Part shown: positions 20,640 through 29,819 of the stretch, in pieces
Layout of the letters: the number at the start of each line of letters is the position of its first letter
Position numbering within the stretch: the first letter of the stretch is position 1
From: Candidatus Pantoea haifensis
Lineage (GTDB): Bacteria; Pseudomonadota; Gammaproteobacteria; Enterobacterales; Enterobacteriaceae
DNA: 64,000 bases
Reading direction: 5' to 3'
Assembly: GCA_018842655.1 (NCBI GenBank)
Contig: JAGTWN010000004.1
Coordinates: forward strand, 3,472,001 to 3,536,000
Position numbers and translations under genes: made by a program
The notes under the pieces: model-generated
Told to the model about the DNA's origin: nothing
What the model saw: the letters and a program-made list of their open reading frames with translations, nothing else
Databases searched by the model: none

Positions 20640-22141
20640 TTAGCGTCGGCGACCGCCCAGTAAACTGCCCAGCACGCCGCGAATAATTTGATGCGTAATT
20701 TGTCGCGTGGCGCTTTTTGCCATGGTGTGTACTATGCCATCACGCTTACCCCCACGCGGGCCGGTGCTGCCAAATAAAATATCCTTCAGGCCTCCCAGAA
20801 TACCGTTATCGACCGCCACCTTATTGCCTTTGGCTTCAGGGGCATTGACGTTTTCGCTGGCTGCCTGCACACCCTGCTGTAGCCGTTCAAAAGCCGATTC
20901 CCGGTCGACTTCGCTGTCATATTTGCCTGACAGGGGAGAATGATTGATTAAGCCGTTACGCTCGTCAGTACTCACCGGCCCCATGCGTGAACCGGGAGCA
21001 ATGACCATTGCCCGCTCAACCACTGACGGGCTGCCCTTTTCATCGAGCAGGGAGATCAGGGCTTCACCCGTGCCGAGAGCCTGTATCGCCTCAACGGTAT
21101 TAAAGGCAGGATTAGCGCGCAGCGTTTCAGCGGCGGTTTTCACCGCTTTCTGATCTTTGGCGTAAAGGCGCGCAACGCATGCTGAACGCGGTTGCCAAGC
21201 TGGCCAAGCACGCTGTCAGGAATATCCGCTGGGTTTTGTGTCACAAACCAGACGCCCACGCCTTTAGAGCGGATCAGGCGGATCACCTGTTCGATTTTTT
21301 CCAGCAGCACAGGCGGCGCATCGTTAAACAGCAGGTGCGCTTCATCAAAAAAGAAAACCAGTTTTGGCTTATCCAGATCGCCCGCTTCCGGCAGATGCTC
21401 ATACAGTTCTGCCAGCAACCACAGCAGGCTGGTGGCGTAGAGTTTCGGCATTTGATAAAGCTTTTCTGCCGATAAGATATTAATAAAGCCTTTGCCTTCG
21501 CTGTCTGTGCGCATCCAGTCGGCAATTTCGAGCATTGGTTCGCCAAAGAAGTGCTCAGCACCCTGCTGCTCCAGCGCCAGCAGCCCGCGCTGAATCGCCC
21601 CCACCGAGGCGCTGTTGATATTACCGTATTGGGTTTGAAAAGCCTTCGCGTTGTCGCCGATATACTGCGTTATGGCGCGCAGATCTTTGAAATCCAGTAG
21701 CAATAATCCTTGGTCGTCCGCGATGCGGAAAATAATCTGCAATACGCCGCTCTGTACTTCATTCAAATTAAGCAGGCGCGCCAACATTAAAGGTCCAAGA
21801 TCGGAAACGGTAGCACGTACCGGGTGGCCTTTCTCGCCAAAAATATCCCACAGCATTACCGGATTACGCTGCGGTTGCCACTCTGTCACCCCGATCTTTG
21901 CCAGCCTCTGCTGTAACTTTTCACTACTTTGTCCTTCAGCAGCGATGCCGGTAAGATCGCCTTTCACGTCAGCCATGAATACCGGGACGCCAGCTGCCGA
22001 AAACGATTCAGCCAGTTTTTGCAGGGTGACCGTTTTGCCGGTGCCGGTGGCACCGGTAATCAAACCGTGGCGATTAGCCATTTGCGGCAAAAGATGAAGC
22101 TGTAGATCAGGGGTCTGGGCAATCAGCAGCGGGGAGGTCAT
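20640..22141 (-). pseudogene. yjgR: YjgR, DUF853 / HerA-like P-loop ATPase, frameshifted
   Basis: This predicted cytosolic helicase-like ATPase is of the HerA/FtsK superfamily. Walker A is GATGTGKT near residue 31 and Walker B is LVFFFDEAH near residue 265. The frame breaks at 21156-21158: the sequence codes T-P-K-I-R-K-R-stop, while one extra A gives the family sequence [12 protein letters not shown]. The downstream frame then continues to 20640. Corrected length is 500 residues, the same as E. coli YjgR. A homopolymer (AAA for AAAA) error is the likely cause. Confidence 0.9.
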
Positions 22142-22942
22142 GATTTTCCACTCTCAGGCGACAGGTTATCTCTGAAGAATAGCAAGCGGTGCGCAGCAGA
22201 GCAGAAGAGATTTGCCTGAAAGCCAGCAGCCGTAACGCTTCCTCTGCAATGCCGCGCCTGGGAGAAAACGACTGAATAGATTAACCGTTACCCGCGTCTG
22301 AAATTGATTTCTCTGCGCGTCTTTCTGTCACGCTGTCTCGGCCAGTTTAATCATGACTGGGCAGTTTATTACTTACCGAAATTAATTTGTGCATTTTTTG
22401 TACCACGGGATAAATAACAGAACTATTCTGATTTGGCATCGTAAATAACATTTTTCATTTGCGGCAGGATAAAAGTAAATATAATGTTGCCAATGAGAAT
22501 AATTCTCTTGTATGGAAGTATGATATTTTTTTATCGGTTATTTTTCGCAATTATTACTTTGCGTAAATAATATTGTCGATTAATTCAGCAATAAATATCT
22601 CACCCCCGATAATCATAAGGATTTAGGCCAAATTTCCCGCATTCTTGATTGTTACCTCGCTGTAACCTATTAGCAACACGATGATAAACTTTCACTATAA
22701 AACATCTCCTCTCTAATTTTTACATTTAGAAATATTTATATCCCTAACATTGCCACGTTATTAACCGATATGTTTCTTCATTCACATAAATATTACTTTA
22801 CCCGCTATTTTTTGCGCTGCAGGTACGCTGACTGCGCTCATTTATGTTGGTCGCTTATTACTGGGCGCTGGCGAAGAGCTGGTCGGTCGTTTTCTGACAA
22901 CGTGAAAGATTAAGGTAGTTATTAGATGAGAGTCGTGCGGCT
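22142..22942. other. 801-base non-coding gap, AT-rich centre
   Basis: There is no credible full gene here. Bases about 22380-22800 are strongly AT-rich compared with the flanks, and no clear promoter for the dehydrogenase operon can be assigned among many AT-rich candidates. The last 100 bases are GC-richer and look like a coding remnant (listed separately). The AT-rich block may be regulatory or acquired DNA. Confidence 0.6.
22787..22905 (+). pseudogene. Possible remnant of an MFS transporter gene
   Basis: A short frame ending at the TGA at 22903 reads A-A-G-T-L-T-A-L-I-Y-V-G-R-L-L-L-G-A-G-E-E-L-V-G. The GRLLLGxGE pattern recalls the conserved segment after the fourth membrane helix region of YfcJ/YhhS-like major facilitators. 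Nothing upstream or downstream continues it. The local GC content is higher than the surrounding AT-rich gap, which fits a decayed fragment. This is a weak call on about 30 residues. Confidence 0.3.
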
Positions 22943-23671
22943 ATGCTTCTTCAAAAACCCACCACCAGGCGTAAATTTTTGCTGGGCTCTTTACTGGCAT
23001 TGCCATTAAGTGACCTGGTATTTAAAGGAATAACTGCAGCACAAGCAGCGGAAATGGCAGCGCCAGAATTAGCTGACTATAAACCGATCTTTTTCAGTGC
23101 CGAAGAGTGGCAATTTATTTTGGCGGCAACCGATCGTTTGATTCCGGCTGGCGGCAATGGTAAAGCGCCGGGCGCCCTGGAAACCAACGTGCCGATCTTT
23201 ATCGACCAGCAGCTGCATAGCGAAGAGTTTGGCAGCGAAATTTACCTGCAAGGTCCGTTTAATGTCAGCGCACCGGCCACCATGGGCTATCAAATTCCTT
23301 TCCGGCCACAGCAGATGTACCAGACCGGCATCAGGCTGGTTAATCAGTGGACGCAGATCGCATATCAAAAACCGTTCCATGCACTGACGCAGCAAGAAAA
23401 AGACGACGTACTGACCAAAGTGAATAAAAACGAGGTCGACTTCGCCGCATCAGGCGAAGCGAATATGAAAGCGTCGCAGTTCTTCAGCCAATTGCTTTCC
23501 GATACCAAGCACGGTTACCTCGCGGACCCTATGTACGGCGGCAACAAAGGCATGAAAGCCTGGATTGCCATCGGCTTCCCGGGCGCGCGTGCCAGCTTCA
23601 CCGAATGGGTGAAACAGCACAACGTTCCGTATCCGCTCGGCCCGGTCAGTGTGAAGGGCGAACGCGCTTAA
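22943..23671 (+). CDS. Gluconate 2-dehydrogenase-type subunit 3 (small, Tat-exported)
   Basis: This is the gamma subunit of a membrane-bound flavin dehydrogenase that oxidises a sugar acid or sugar in the periplasm. The 242 residues begin with a twin-arginine signal (TTRRKFLLGSLLALP, residues 7-21). The family uses it to carry the folded flavoprotein through the Tat pathway by hitch-hiking. The remainder fits the gluconate_2-dh3 family (FFSAEEWQFILAATDRLIPA near 50-69). It is followed 38 bases later by the flavoprotein and then the cytochrome, the standard small-large-cytochrome order. The substrate (gluconate, 2-ketogluconate or another) cannot be decided from sequence. Confidence 0.9.
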   Translation: MLLQKPTTRRKFLLGSLLALPLSDLVFKGITAAQAAEMAAPELADYKPIFFSAEEWQFILAATDRLIPAGGNGKAPGALETNVPIFIDQQLHSEEFGSEIYLQGPFNVSAPATMGYQIPFRPQQMYQTGIRLVNQWTQIAYQKPFHALTQQEKDDVLTKVNKNEVDFAASGEANMKASQFFSQLLSDTKHGYLADPMYGGNKGMKAWIAIGFPGARASFTEWVKQHNVPYPLGPVSVKGERA

Positions 23672-23709
23672 CCGCGCATTCCCAATCAGGTATTTGAAAC
23701 AGGATTATC

Positions 23710-25478
23710 ATGGCACAGGTTACTAAAAAGAAGTCGACGTTGTCGTCTGCGGCCTCGGTTGGGCCGGCTCGTTAATGAGCATTGAACTCGCGCTGGCTGG
23801 ACTCGAAGTTCGCGCTTTAGAACGCGGCGGCGATCGCGATTACGATGAATTTGCTTACCCAAAACCGGCAGATGAATATGCTTACGCAGTGCGTAATAAA
23901 GTGTTTGCTACCCCGGCAGAAGCAGCCGTAACGGTTCGCTACAACACCAGCCAGACGGCGCTGCCAACCCGTAAATGGGGCGCGTTTGCGCCAGGCACCG
24001 GCGTAGGGGGATCGGGTCTGCACTGGACAGCGGTTCTGCTGCGTCCTACCCCAACCGATATCAAACTGAAAACCTACGTGGATGAGGCGTACAAGCCGGG
24101 CATCCTGCAGGAAGATATGCGCGTGATGGACTTCCCGTTTACCTGGGATGAGATCGAACCTTACTTCTACAAGTTTGAGCTGATTTGCGGTCAGTCCGGT
24201 AACACCGGCAACCTGCGCGGTAAGATCCTTGAGGGTGGCGATCCGTTTGAAGGTCCACGTTCTGAGCCGTATCCGCTGCCTGCCCTGGACGATACGCTGA
24301 ACAACGTGATGTTCAAAGAAGCCGCAACCAAACTCGGCTATCACCCGTTCCCGAACCCGTCTGCATGTGTATCACGTGCGTGGAAAAACCCTTACGGCAA
24401 CCAGATCGCGCCGTGTAACTACTGCGGCTATTGCAGTAAATATCCGTGCCTGAACTACTCCAAAGCCTCACCGCAGACGGCTGTAATGGATGCGCTGAAG
24501 CGTATGCCTAACTTCTCTTATGAAGTGAATGCAGAAGTAATCAAGGTGGTGCTGAACGACGACAAGAAGACCGCTAAAGGCGTGATCTACATCGACGGTC
24601 AGGGCAATGAGTGCTTCCAGCCAGCGAAAATCGTGGTACTGAGCAGCTTCCAGCTCTACAACGTGCGTTTAATGCTGCTGTCCGGTATTGGCAAGCCTTA
24701 CAACCCGATCACAGAAGAAGGCGTTGTCGGGCGTAACTACGCCTTCCTGTCGAACGGCGGCGCAACGCTGTTCTTCAAAGATAAAAACTTCAACCCGTAT
24801 GCAACCGCAGGGGCGACTGGCCAGATGTTCAACGACATCTCGCCGGGCAACTTTGATGGCCCTTCGCTCGGCTTCCTTGGTGGCGCGAAGATCCACAGTT
24901 CGCAGGCAACCGGTACGCCAATCAGCACCGCACTGCCAAAAGGCACGCCCACCTGGGGCGCCGGCTGGAAAGAGGGTCTGGAAGAGTGGTATGGCCATTC
25001 CATGAAGATCAGCATCACGACGACCTGTCAGTCATACCGTGACATCTATCTGGATCTCGATCCTAACTATAAGGATCATCACGGTTTGCCGCTGCTGCGT
25101 ATGACCTTCAACTGGAAAGAGAATGAGTTGAAACTGCAGCAATACCTGAAAGGCATCGTGGGCAACATCAGTAAAGAGTTGAATCCAGACAGCATGAGCA
25201 TGAGCTTCCTGCCAATGGGCGCTGACTTTGACCTGACCAAATACGTTTCTACCCACAACGTGGGCGGTGCGGTGATGGGCGATAACCCGAAAACCTCAGC
25301 ACTGAACAAGTACTTGCAGAGCTGGGACGTGCATAACGTGTTTGTACCAGGCGGTAACGCATTCCCGCAGAACTTCCAGGCGAACCCGACCGATACCATC
25401 GGTGCGATTACCCTGATGGCGGCACAGGCGATCAAAGATCAGTATCTGAAAAACCCCGGTCCACTGGTACAGGCATAA
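23710..25478 (+). pseudogene. GMC-family FAD flavoprotein subunit of gluconate/ketogluconate dehydrogenase, frameshifted at the N-terminus
   Basis: This is the catalytic large subunit. From the ATG at 23710 (M-A-Q-V-T-K-K) the frame is lost at an A-run at 23725-23729. With one more A it reads K-E-V-D-V-V-V-C-G-L-G-W-A-G-S, the dinucleotide-binding GxGxxG loop, and joins the long frame (M-S-I-E-L-A-L) for a total of 589 residues. The GMC signature region GTGVGGSGLHWTAVLLRP lies near 100. A cysteine cluster APCNYCGYCSKYPC near 235-248 recalls the Fe-S ligand set reported for related flavoproteins. The C-terminal FVPGGNAFPQNFQANPTDTIGA carries the FAD end signature. As read, the protein would lack its FAD loop; a homopolymer error is the likely reason. 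Confidence 0.9.
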
Positions 25479-25482
25479 GCGC

Positions 25483-26748
25483 ATGAACAAGCTGAATTTA
25501 AAATCATTGTTACTCGCCAACGCCGTGCTGCTGGCCAGCGGTTTTGCGGTTCAGGCGCACGCAGAAGATGAATCTCAACTGATCAAGCAGGGCGAATATT
25601 TATCGCGTCTTGGCGACTGCATGGCGTGTCACTCGGTTGCAGGCAAGCCGGATTACGCGGGCGGTTTAGCGATTGAGTCGAATCTGGGCACCATTTTCTC
25701 AACCAACATTACGCCAGATAAAGTGCACGGTATCGGTAACTATAGCGAACAGCAGTTCTCAGACGCGGTTCGTAAAGGGATATTGCCGGACGGTTCGCGC
25801 CTCTATCCGGCAATGCCGTATCCAGATTATGCCAAAATCAGCGATGCCGATATGCATGCGCTCTACGTCTACTTCATGAAAGGCGTGAAGCCAAGTGCTG
25901 AGCAGCCAGAGGAAACCAAACTGAGCTTCCCGTTTAGCCAGCGTTGGGGCATGCGTTTCTGGAACTGGGCGTTTACCTCCGATAAGCCTTTCCAGCCAAT
26001 CGGCGGGGCTTCAGAAGAGATTAACCGCGGTGCTTATATTGTGGAAAGCCTGGGCCACTGTGGTAGCTGTCATACGCCGCGCGGACTGGGAATGAACGAG
26101 AAGGCGCTCGACAGCGGTGACGCTAAGTTCCTTGCCGGTGGCAGCCTGAATAACTGGGATGTGCCGTCGCTGCGTGGTCTGCCGCGCTGGAGCGAGCAGG
26201 AGATTGTTGATTACCTGCAAACCGGTCGTAACGACAAAGCGGCAGTGGGCGGTGAGATGACTTCAGTGATTGAGCACAGCAGCTCACACATGACGGACGC
26301 CGATCTGAAAGCCATCGCGGCTTACCTGAAGTTTATTGGCGGCAACCCACCGTTGCAGGCCTATAACGTGCAGGCGCAGCAGGCAACAGAAGCCAAACTG
26401 ACCGCCGCGAAGAACCTGACTGAAGGTGAACGTCTTTACATTGATAACTGTGGCGCATGTCACTTTGTCACTGGTAAAGGCGCGCCGGGCATCTTCCCGG
26501 AACTGGATCAGGCCACGATTGTAAACGCCAACGATCCAACCGGTTTGATCCACACCATTCTGGCCGGTGCGCAGCAGCCATCAACCGAGAAAGCGCCGTC
26601 GAAACTGGCGATGCCGGGCTTTGGCAACCGCCTGAGCGACGATGAAGTGGCGCAGCTTGCCACCTTCATTCGCCACGGCTGGAGCAACAACGCACCAGCC
26701 GTAAGCAAAGATCAGGTGGCTGAGGTCCGTAAGTCACTTGAGCACTAA
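25483..26748 (+). CDS. Tri-heme cytochrome c subunit of gluconate-type dehydrogenase
   Basis: This membrane-anchored electron-transfer subunit passes electrons from the flavoprotein to ubiquinone. The 421 residues have a Sec signal (cleavage near A-Q-A-H-A) and three CXXCH heme sites: CMACH near 47, CGSCH near 195 and CGACH near 325. Axial methionines are likely in the following loops (YPAMPYPDY, LAMPGFGN). It starts four bases after the flavoprotein stop, so it is translated from the same transcript, and an intrinsic terminator follows. Confidence 0.93.
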   Translation: MNKLNLKSLLLANAVLLASGFAVQAHAEDESQLIKQGEYLSRLGDCMACHSVAGKPDYAGGLAIESNLGTIFSTNITPDKVHGIGNYSEQQFSDAVRKGILPDGSRLYPAMPYPDYAKISDADMHALYVYFMKGVKPSAEQPEETKLSFPFSQRWGMRFWNWAFTSDKPFQPIGGASEEINRGAYIVESLGHCGSCHTPRGLGMNEKALDSGDAKFLAGGSLNNWDVPSLRGLPRWSEQEIVDYLQTGRNDKAAVGGEMTSVIEHSSSHMTDADLKAIAAYLKFIGGNPPLQAYNVQAQQATEAKLTAAKNLTEGERLYIDNCGACHFVTGKGAPGIFPELDQATIVNANDPTGLIHTILAGAQQPSTEKAPSKLAMPGFGNRLSDDEVAQLATFIRHGWSNNAPAVSKDQVAEVRKSLEH

Positions 26749-26754
26749 ACAGAG

Positions 26755-26780
26755 CGGGGCGCAGAAGGCGCCCGTTTTTT
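26755..26780 (+). terminator. Intrinsic terminator after the dehydrogenase operon
   Basis: A GC-rich stem (cggg-g-cgc/gcgcccg, one bulged G) with loop agaag is followed by six T. Its T-run overlaps the stop codon of the convergent marC. Confidence 0.85.
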
Positions 26781-27441
26781 AACCGTGAATGACTTCCAGC
26801 ACACCATTAATAACAAACTGCACGCCCATACAGACCAGTAAAAATCCCATCAGTCGCGAAATCGCTTCGATGCCGCTTTTGCCGACCAGCTTCATAATGG
26901 TGCCTGAGCTGCGCAGCGCCAGCCATAAAATCAGGCTGACCGTAAAAAAGGTGATAACGGGCGCAACTCTGTATACCCATTCGGAAAAATCTACACCGCT
27001 TTTCACCGTTGAGGCAGAGCTGATGATCATGGCGATGGTGCCAGGCCCGGCAGTGCTCGGCATCGCGAGCGGTACAAAGGCAATATTCACTGGCTGGTTA
27101 GCTGTTTCGAGTTCATCGTGTTTATATTTGGCTTCAACGGAGTGCGCGGCCGGTTGCGCCGGAAACAGCATTTTGAAACCAATAAACGCGACGATTAACC
27201 CACCGGCGATGCGCAGACCAGGAATAGAGATGCCAAAGGTATGCAGCACGGCATTACCGGCATACCACGCCACCATCATGATGGCGAAGACATAAACAGA
27301 AGCCTCCAGCGCCTGGCGATTGCGCTCGCGGTAATTCATGTCACCCGCCAGACCGAGAAACAGCGCCACGGTTGTCAGTGGATTCGCCAACGGCAGCAAC
27401 ACCACCAGTCCGAGTCCTACAGCCTGAAATAATTCCAGCAT
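26779..27441 (-). CDS. marC: MarC family inner-membrane protein
   Basis: This six-helix inner-membrane protein has unknown function. Despite the name, MarC is not needed for multiple antibiotic resistance in E. coli. The 220 residues match E. coli MarC (221): the start [20 protein letters not shown], the middle block [20 protein letters not shown] near 121-140, and the end [20 protein letters not shown]. No marRAB genes are visible beside it. Confidence 0.95.
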   Translation of the reverse strand: MLELFQAVGLGLVVLLPLANPLTTVALFLGLAGDMNYRERNRQALEASVYVFAIMMVAWYAGNAVLHTFGISIPGLRIAGGLIVAFIGFKMLFPAQPAAHSVEAKYKHDELETANQPVNIAFVPLAMPSTAGPGTIAMIISSASTVKSGVDFSEWVYRVAPVITFFTVSLILWLALRSSGTIMKLVGKSGIEAISRLMGFLLVCMGVQFVINGVLEVIHG

Positions 27442-27466
27442 GGCGTCTCTCTCATAGGGGTCTGTT

Positions 27467-28102
27467 TTAATGTTTAGGCCGTTCCAGCGCCTCTAACAGT
27501 TCAGGGAAGAAGTCTTGCAGGATCTCGGGCGTCATCAGCTCAGGATATTGCATCAGGTGTTCACGGATGCGCTCGTTGACGTCGGGAATAAGCAGTTTTG
27601 CCGCTTCGGTGGCGCTGAGCTTGTGCTTCTTCATAACGCGCAGCAGGCCATCGGGCTGATTGTCTTCGTCTTCTGCATCATCTGCCATCTCCAGCGCATC
27701 CAGCTCGTCGAACATTTCCATCAACGCTTCCGTTTGAGGCGTTCGGGATTCATATTCGCGCGGGTGCTCATTTTCCAGAAAACGCAGCATTGCACGCATC
27801 GGCGTACCATCTGGCGTAGCGGGCGGCTCTACTGCAAACCAACTCAGCAACTGATGCATCGTGATTTGATGCACGTGATAACCGCTATCGACCAGTTCAT
27901 CAGCCAGCAGTTCAGCGGTTTCATTTTCGATCAGACAGATATGTGTGCGGTTCGATTCATACTGTTCGAGCCATTGGTAAATCTCCTCAATCACCCCATC
28001 GTCATACTCGAACTTTTTATTTTGGTAGCTGCCATCCGGGCCATGTACGCAGGCTTTAATGAGATCGGGATCGAAGTAAATCGCAATGTTGAAGCCTTTC
28101 AT
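27467..28102 (-). CDS. Unknown protein with IS110-like (RuvC-fold) N-terminal domain
   Basis: I do not recognise this 211-residue protein as a named family. Residues 1-110 show the layout of the IS110 transposase N-terminal domain. There is a first strand ending in D11 ([15 protein letters not shown]), then a hairpin with G-P-D-G. A helix follows ([12 protein letters not shown]), then the strand [16 protein letters not shown] with E59/E61, and [27 protein letters not shown] stands where IS110 has the KTDxxDA block. The rest (about 120-211) is acidic and helical and lacks the serine-containing C-terminal domain of IS110. The protein is cytosolic, with no signal. The ATG at 28102 follows an AGGACAG site. 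The relationship is pattern-based only and needs a profile search. Confidence 0.55.
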   Translation of the reverse strand: MKGFNIAIYFDPDLIKACVHGPDGSYQNKKFEYDDGVIEEIYQWLEQYESNRTHICLIENETAELLADELVDSGYHVHQITMHQLLSWFAVEPPATPDGTPMRAMLRFLENEHPREYESRTPQTEALMEMFDELDALEMADDAEDEDNQPDGLLRVMKKHKLSATEAAKLLIPDVNERIREHLMQYPELMTPEILQDFFPELLEALERPKH

Positions 28103-28312
28103 ACGTGCTGTCCTGTGTGATCTAAAAAACTCACTATAACGCCGACTGAGCAGATGGGAAATGGCGAGGTTGATTGGCTGTCTGGAAGTGCGGAGAAGAA
28201 CAATTTATTGTGTTTTTTTGCTGTAAACAGCAGCAACAGCGAAGCGGGGAGCACTAAAGGGGCACCGATGTGTCGGTGGAACCGGAGAATGGCAATCCTT
28301 CGCCAGTTATCC

Positions 28313-28816
28313 TTAAGAGATAAAGTTTTTACCCTGTTTCAACACCACGTCACAGGCTTTGGTCTTCAGCTTTTCACCCATCGGTGAATTGCTCAGGCTC
28401 TGCAAATTCAGTTGCTGACCATTACCGGTGTTTAACAGACCAGCCACACCCTGCTGATAATCGGTTTTTTGCTCTTGCGCAGTGGTGGTGCTCAGTCCCA
28501 GCTTACTTAGTACCTGATCCTTCACGGATTGCACATTGTTCTTTACCACGTTGTGCTCAACGCAATACTGCATGACACCTGCGGCATTGGTCATGCTGTT
28601 TGCGCTGACGGCTTTATCACCACCGTTTAGCAATCCTGTGATTGATGAGAGCGATAAGCCGCTGTTTTGCGAACTGCTGGTGGTTGTGCCACTGTTTTGC
28701 TGGCTGAGCTGCGATGCTGCGCTGCTCAACTGATCCTGCCAGCTTGCGGCTGACGCACTACCCGCAACCAACAGTGCTGCGATTCCCCATCCCCAAACGC
28801 GTTGTGTTTTTTTCAT
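28313..28816 (-). CDS. yjjA: YjjA, DUF2501 secreted protein
   Basis: This small exported protein has unknown role. It has a Sec signal peptide (about residues 1-23, ending SASA) and a Ser/Gln/Thr-rich linker. The conserved block SLSSITGLLNGGDKAVSANSM follows, and then a C-terminal domain with two cysteines (MQYCVEHN and TKACDVVLKQG) that could form a disulphide. It matches recalled E. coli YjjA (164 residues; 167 here). I start at the ATG at 28816 (M-K-K-T-Q) because it gives a normal signal peptide; five codons upstream is the alternative. Confidence 0.9.
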   Translation of the reverse strand: MKKTQRVWGWGIAALLVAGSASAASWQDQLSSAASQLSQQNSGTTTSSSQNSGLSLSSITGLLNGGDKAVSANSMTNAAGVMQYCVEHNVVKNNVQSVKDQVLSKLGLSTTTAQEQKTDYQQGVAGLLNTGNGQQLNLQSLSNSPMGEKLKTKACDVVLKQGKNFIS

Positions 28817-29396
28817 ACTAACCTCAGTCATTTCATTATCTTTGCAGGCTCTGGCCTGTTAAGAGGAATAATGCCGGGTAAAGTTCCAAAATAATCGACG
28901 CACAGCCTGCTTTGAGAATATTCTGTATTTTTAGTTTGTCGGTTAGCTATGCGTAATCGCACTTTATAAAGGTAATATTGATGGCGGGTAATTATGCAGG
29001 GTAAATAAGTTTTAAACCTCAGAAACATTATTTAATATTTATACGCACCCTGTTTTTAATTGATTAATTTTATCCTGGGAAACGTAAATTTCGCGCTGCG
29101 TTTTTTGTACTGAGTACAGCCTGCATGAGGCCTCACAGCGCATAGGGTGGGGAAACAGGATGCTGTGGCAAACTCATTTTTCATCAATAAGTTAAGGCAG
29201 AAAGGAAATTTTGCTGGCTGCGTTTAATCTGCTTTTTTAATTCTTCAGACTGCGTTGTTTTTATTCCCGCCTCTAAAAAATAATTATTAAATCGACTTCC
29301 CAATTTAAATATCTTGTCTAGGCTTATCACTGTGTCAGGTAATTGTGGTGAACATTCATAGCGCATTATAAATTGAATTGATAAACGGGAGAATAT
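28817..29396. other. 580-base gap, AT-rich
   Basis: There is no supported gene. A 77-codon minus-strand frame (29184-29417) lacks a ribosome site and recognisable content. The sequence around 28900-29070 and 29200-29390 is AT-rich. The promoter of the two downstream DUF2382 genes should lie in the last 100 bases, but no convincing -35/-10 pair stands out. Confidence 0.5.
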
Positions 29397-29792
29397 ATGG
29401 CTGGACAGCCGGAACACAATAAAGATGCCGAAGTAACGTTAAAGCTTGCAGAAGAGCAAATTGCGTTGACTAAGCAGAAAGTTGTGGATGGTCATGTTCG
29501 CGTAACCCGTTCCACAACTGAACACGATGAAGTGATCAGTACGCTGCTCCAGCAGGAAAAAGTGGAAACAGAGCGTGTGGCTAAAGCGCAGCGCGTTGAA
29601 TCCATACCGGAAATCAGGGAAGAAAACGGCGTACTTATTGTCCCGGTCGTTGAAGAAGAGATTGAGATAGTAAGAAAGCTGGTGCTGAAAGAAGAGATCC
29701 ACATTCGAAAGGTGCAGGAAACCGCGCCTTTTCAGGAGGTGGTAACTCGACGTAAACAGCAAGTGAAGATAGAGAGAGACGACGATCGGTAA
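29397..29792 (+). CDS. DUF2382 (YsnF/AvaK) domain stress protein
   Basis: The protein of 131 residues is almost entirely one DUF2382 domain: VTLKLAEEQIALTKQKVVDGHVRV at the N-terminus and VVEEEIEIVRKLVLKEEIHIRKVQE near 82-106. The family occurs in general stress proteins such as YsnF and in cyanobacterial AvaK, and its molecular function is not established. It is highly charged and cytosolic with no signal. A GGGAG site lies just before the ATG. The next gene, 27 bases on, carries the same domain, so the two are probably one stress-induced transcript. Confidence 0.85.
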   Translation: MAGQPEHNKDAEVTLKLAEEQIALTKQKVVDGHVRVTRSTTEHDEVISTLLQQEKVETERVAKAQRVESIPEIREENGVLIVPVVEEEIEIVRKLVLKEEIHIRKVQETAPFQEVVTRRKQQVKIERDDDR

Positions 29793-29819
29793 TTAAATGC
29801 TAACAAGAGAGGAATGATC

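Noticed and set aside
27467-28102. Intact IS110 insertion sequence
   Set aside because: The protein is too short, lacks the serine domain, and no IS boundaries or non-coding guide-like end could be recognised.
29184-29417. 77-codon minus-strand frame in the gap before the DUF2382 genes
   Set aside because: No ribosome site, AT-rich, no recognisable family, and it overlaps the start of the DUF2382 gene.
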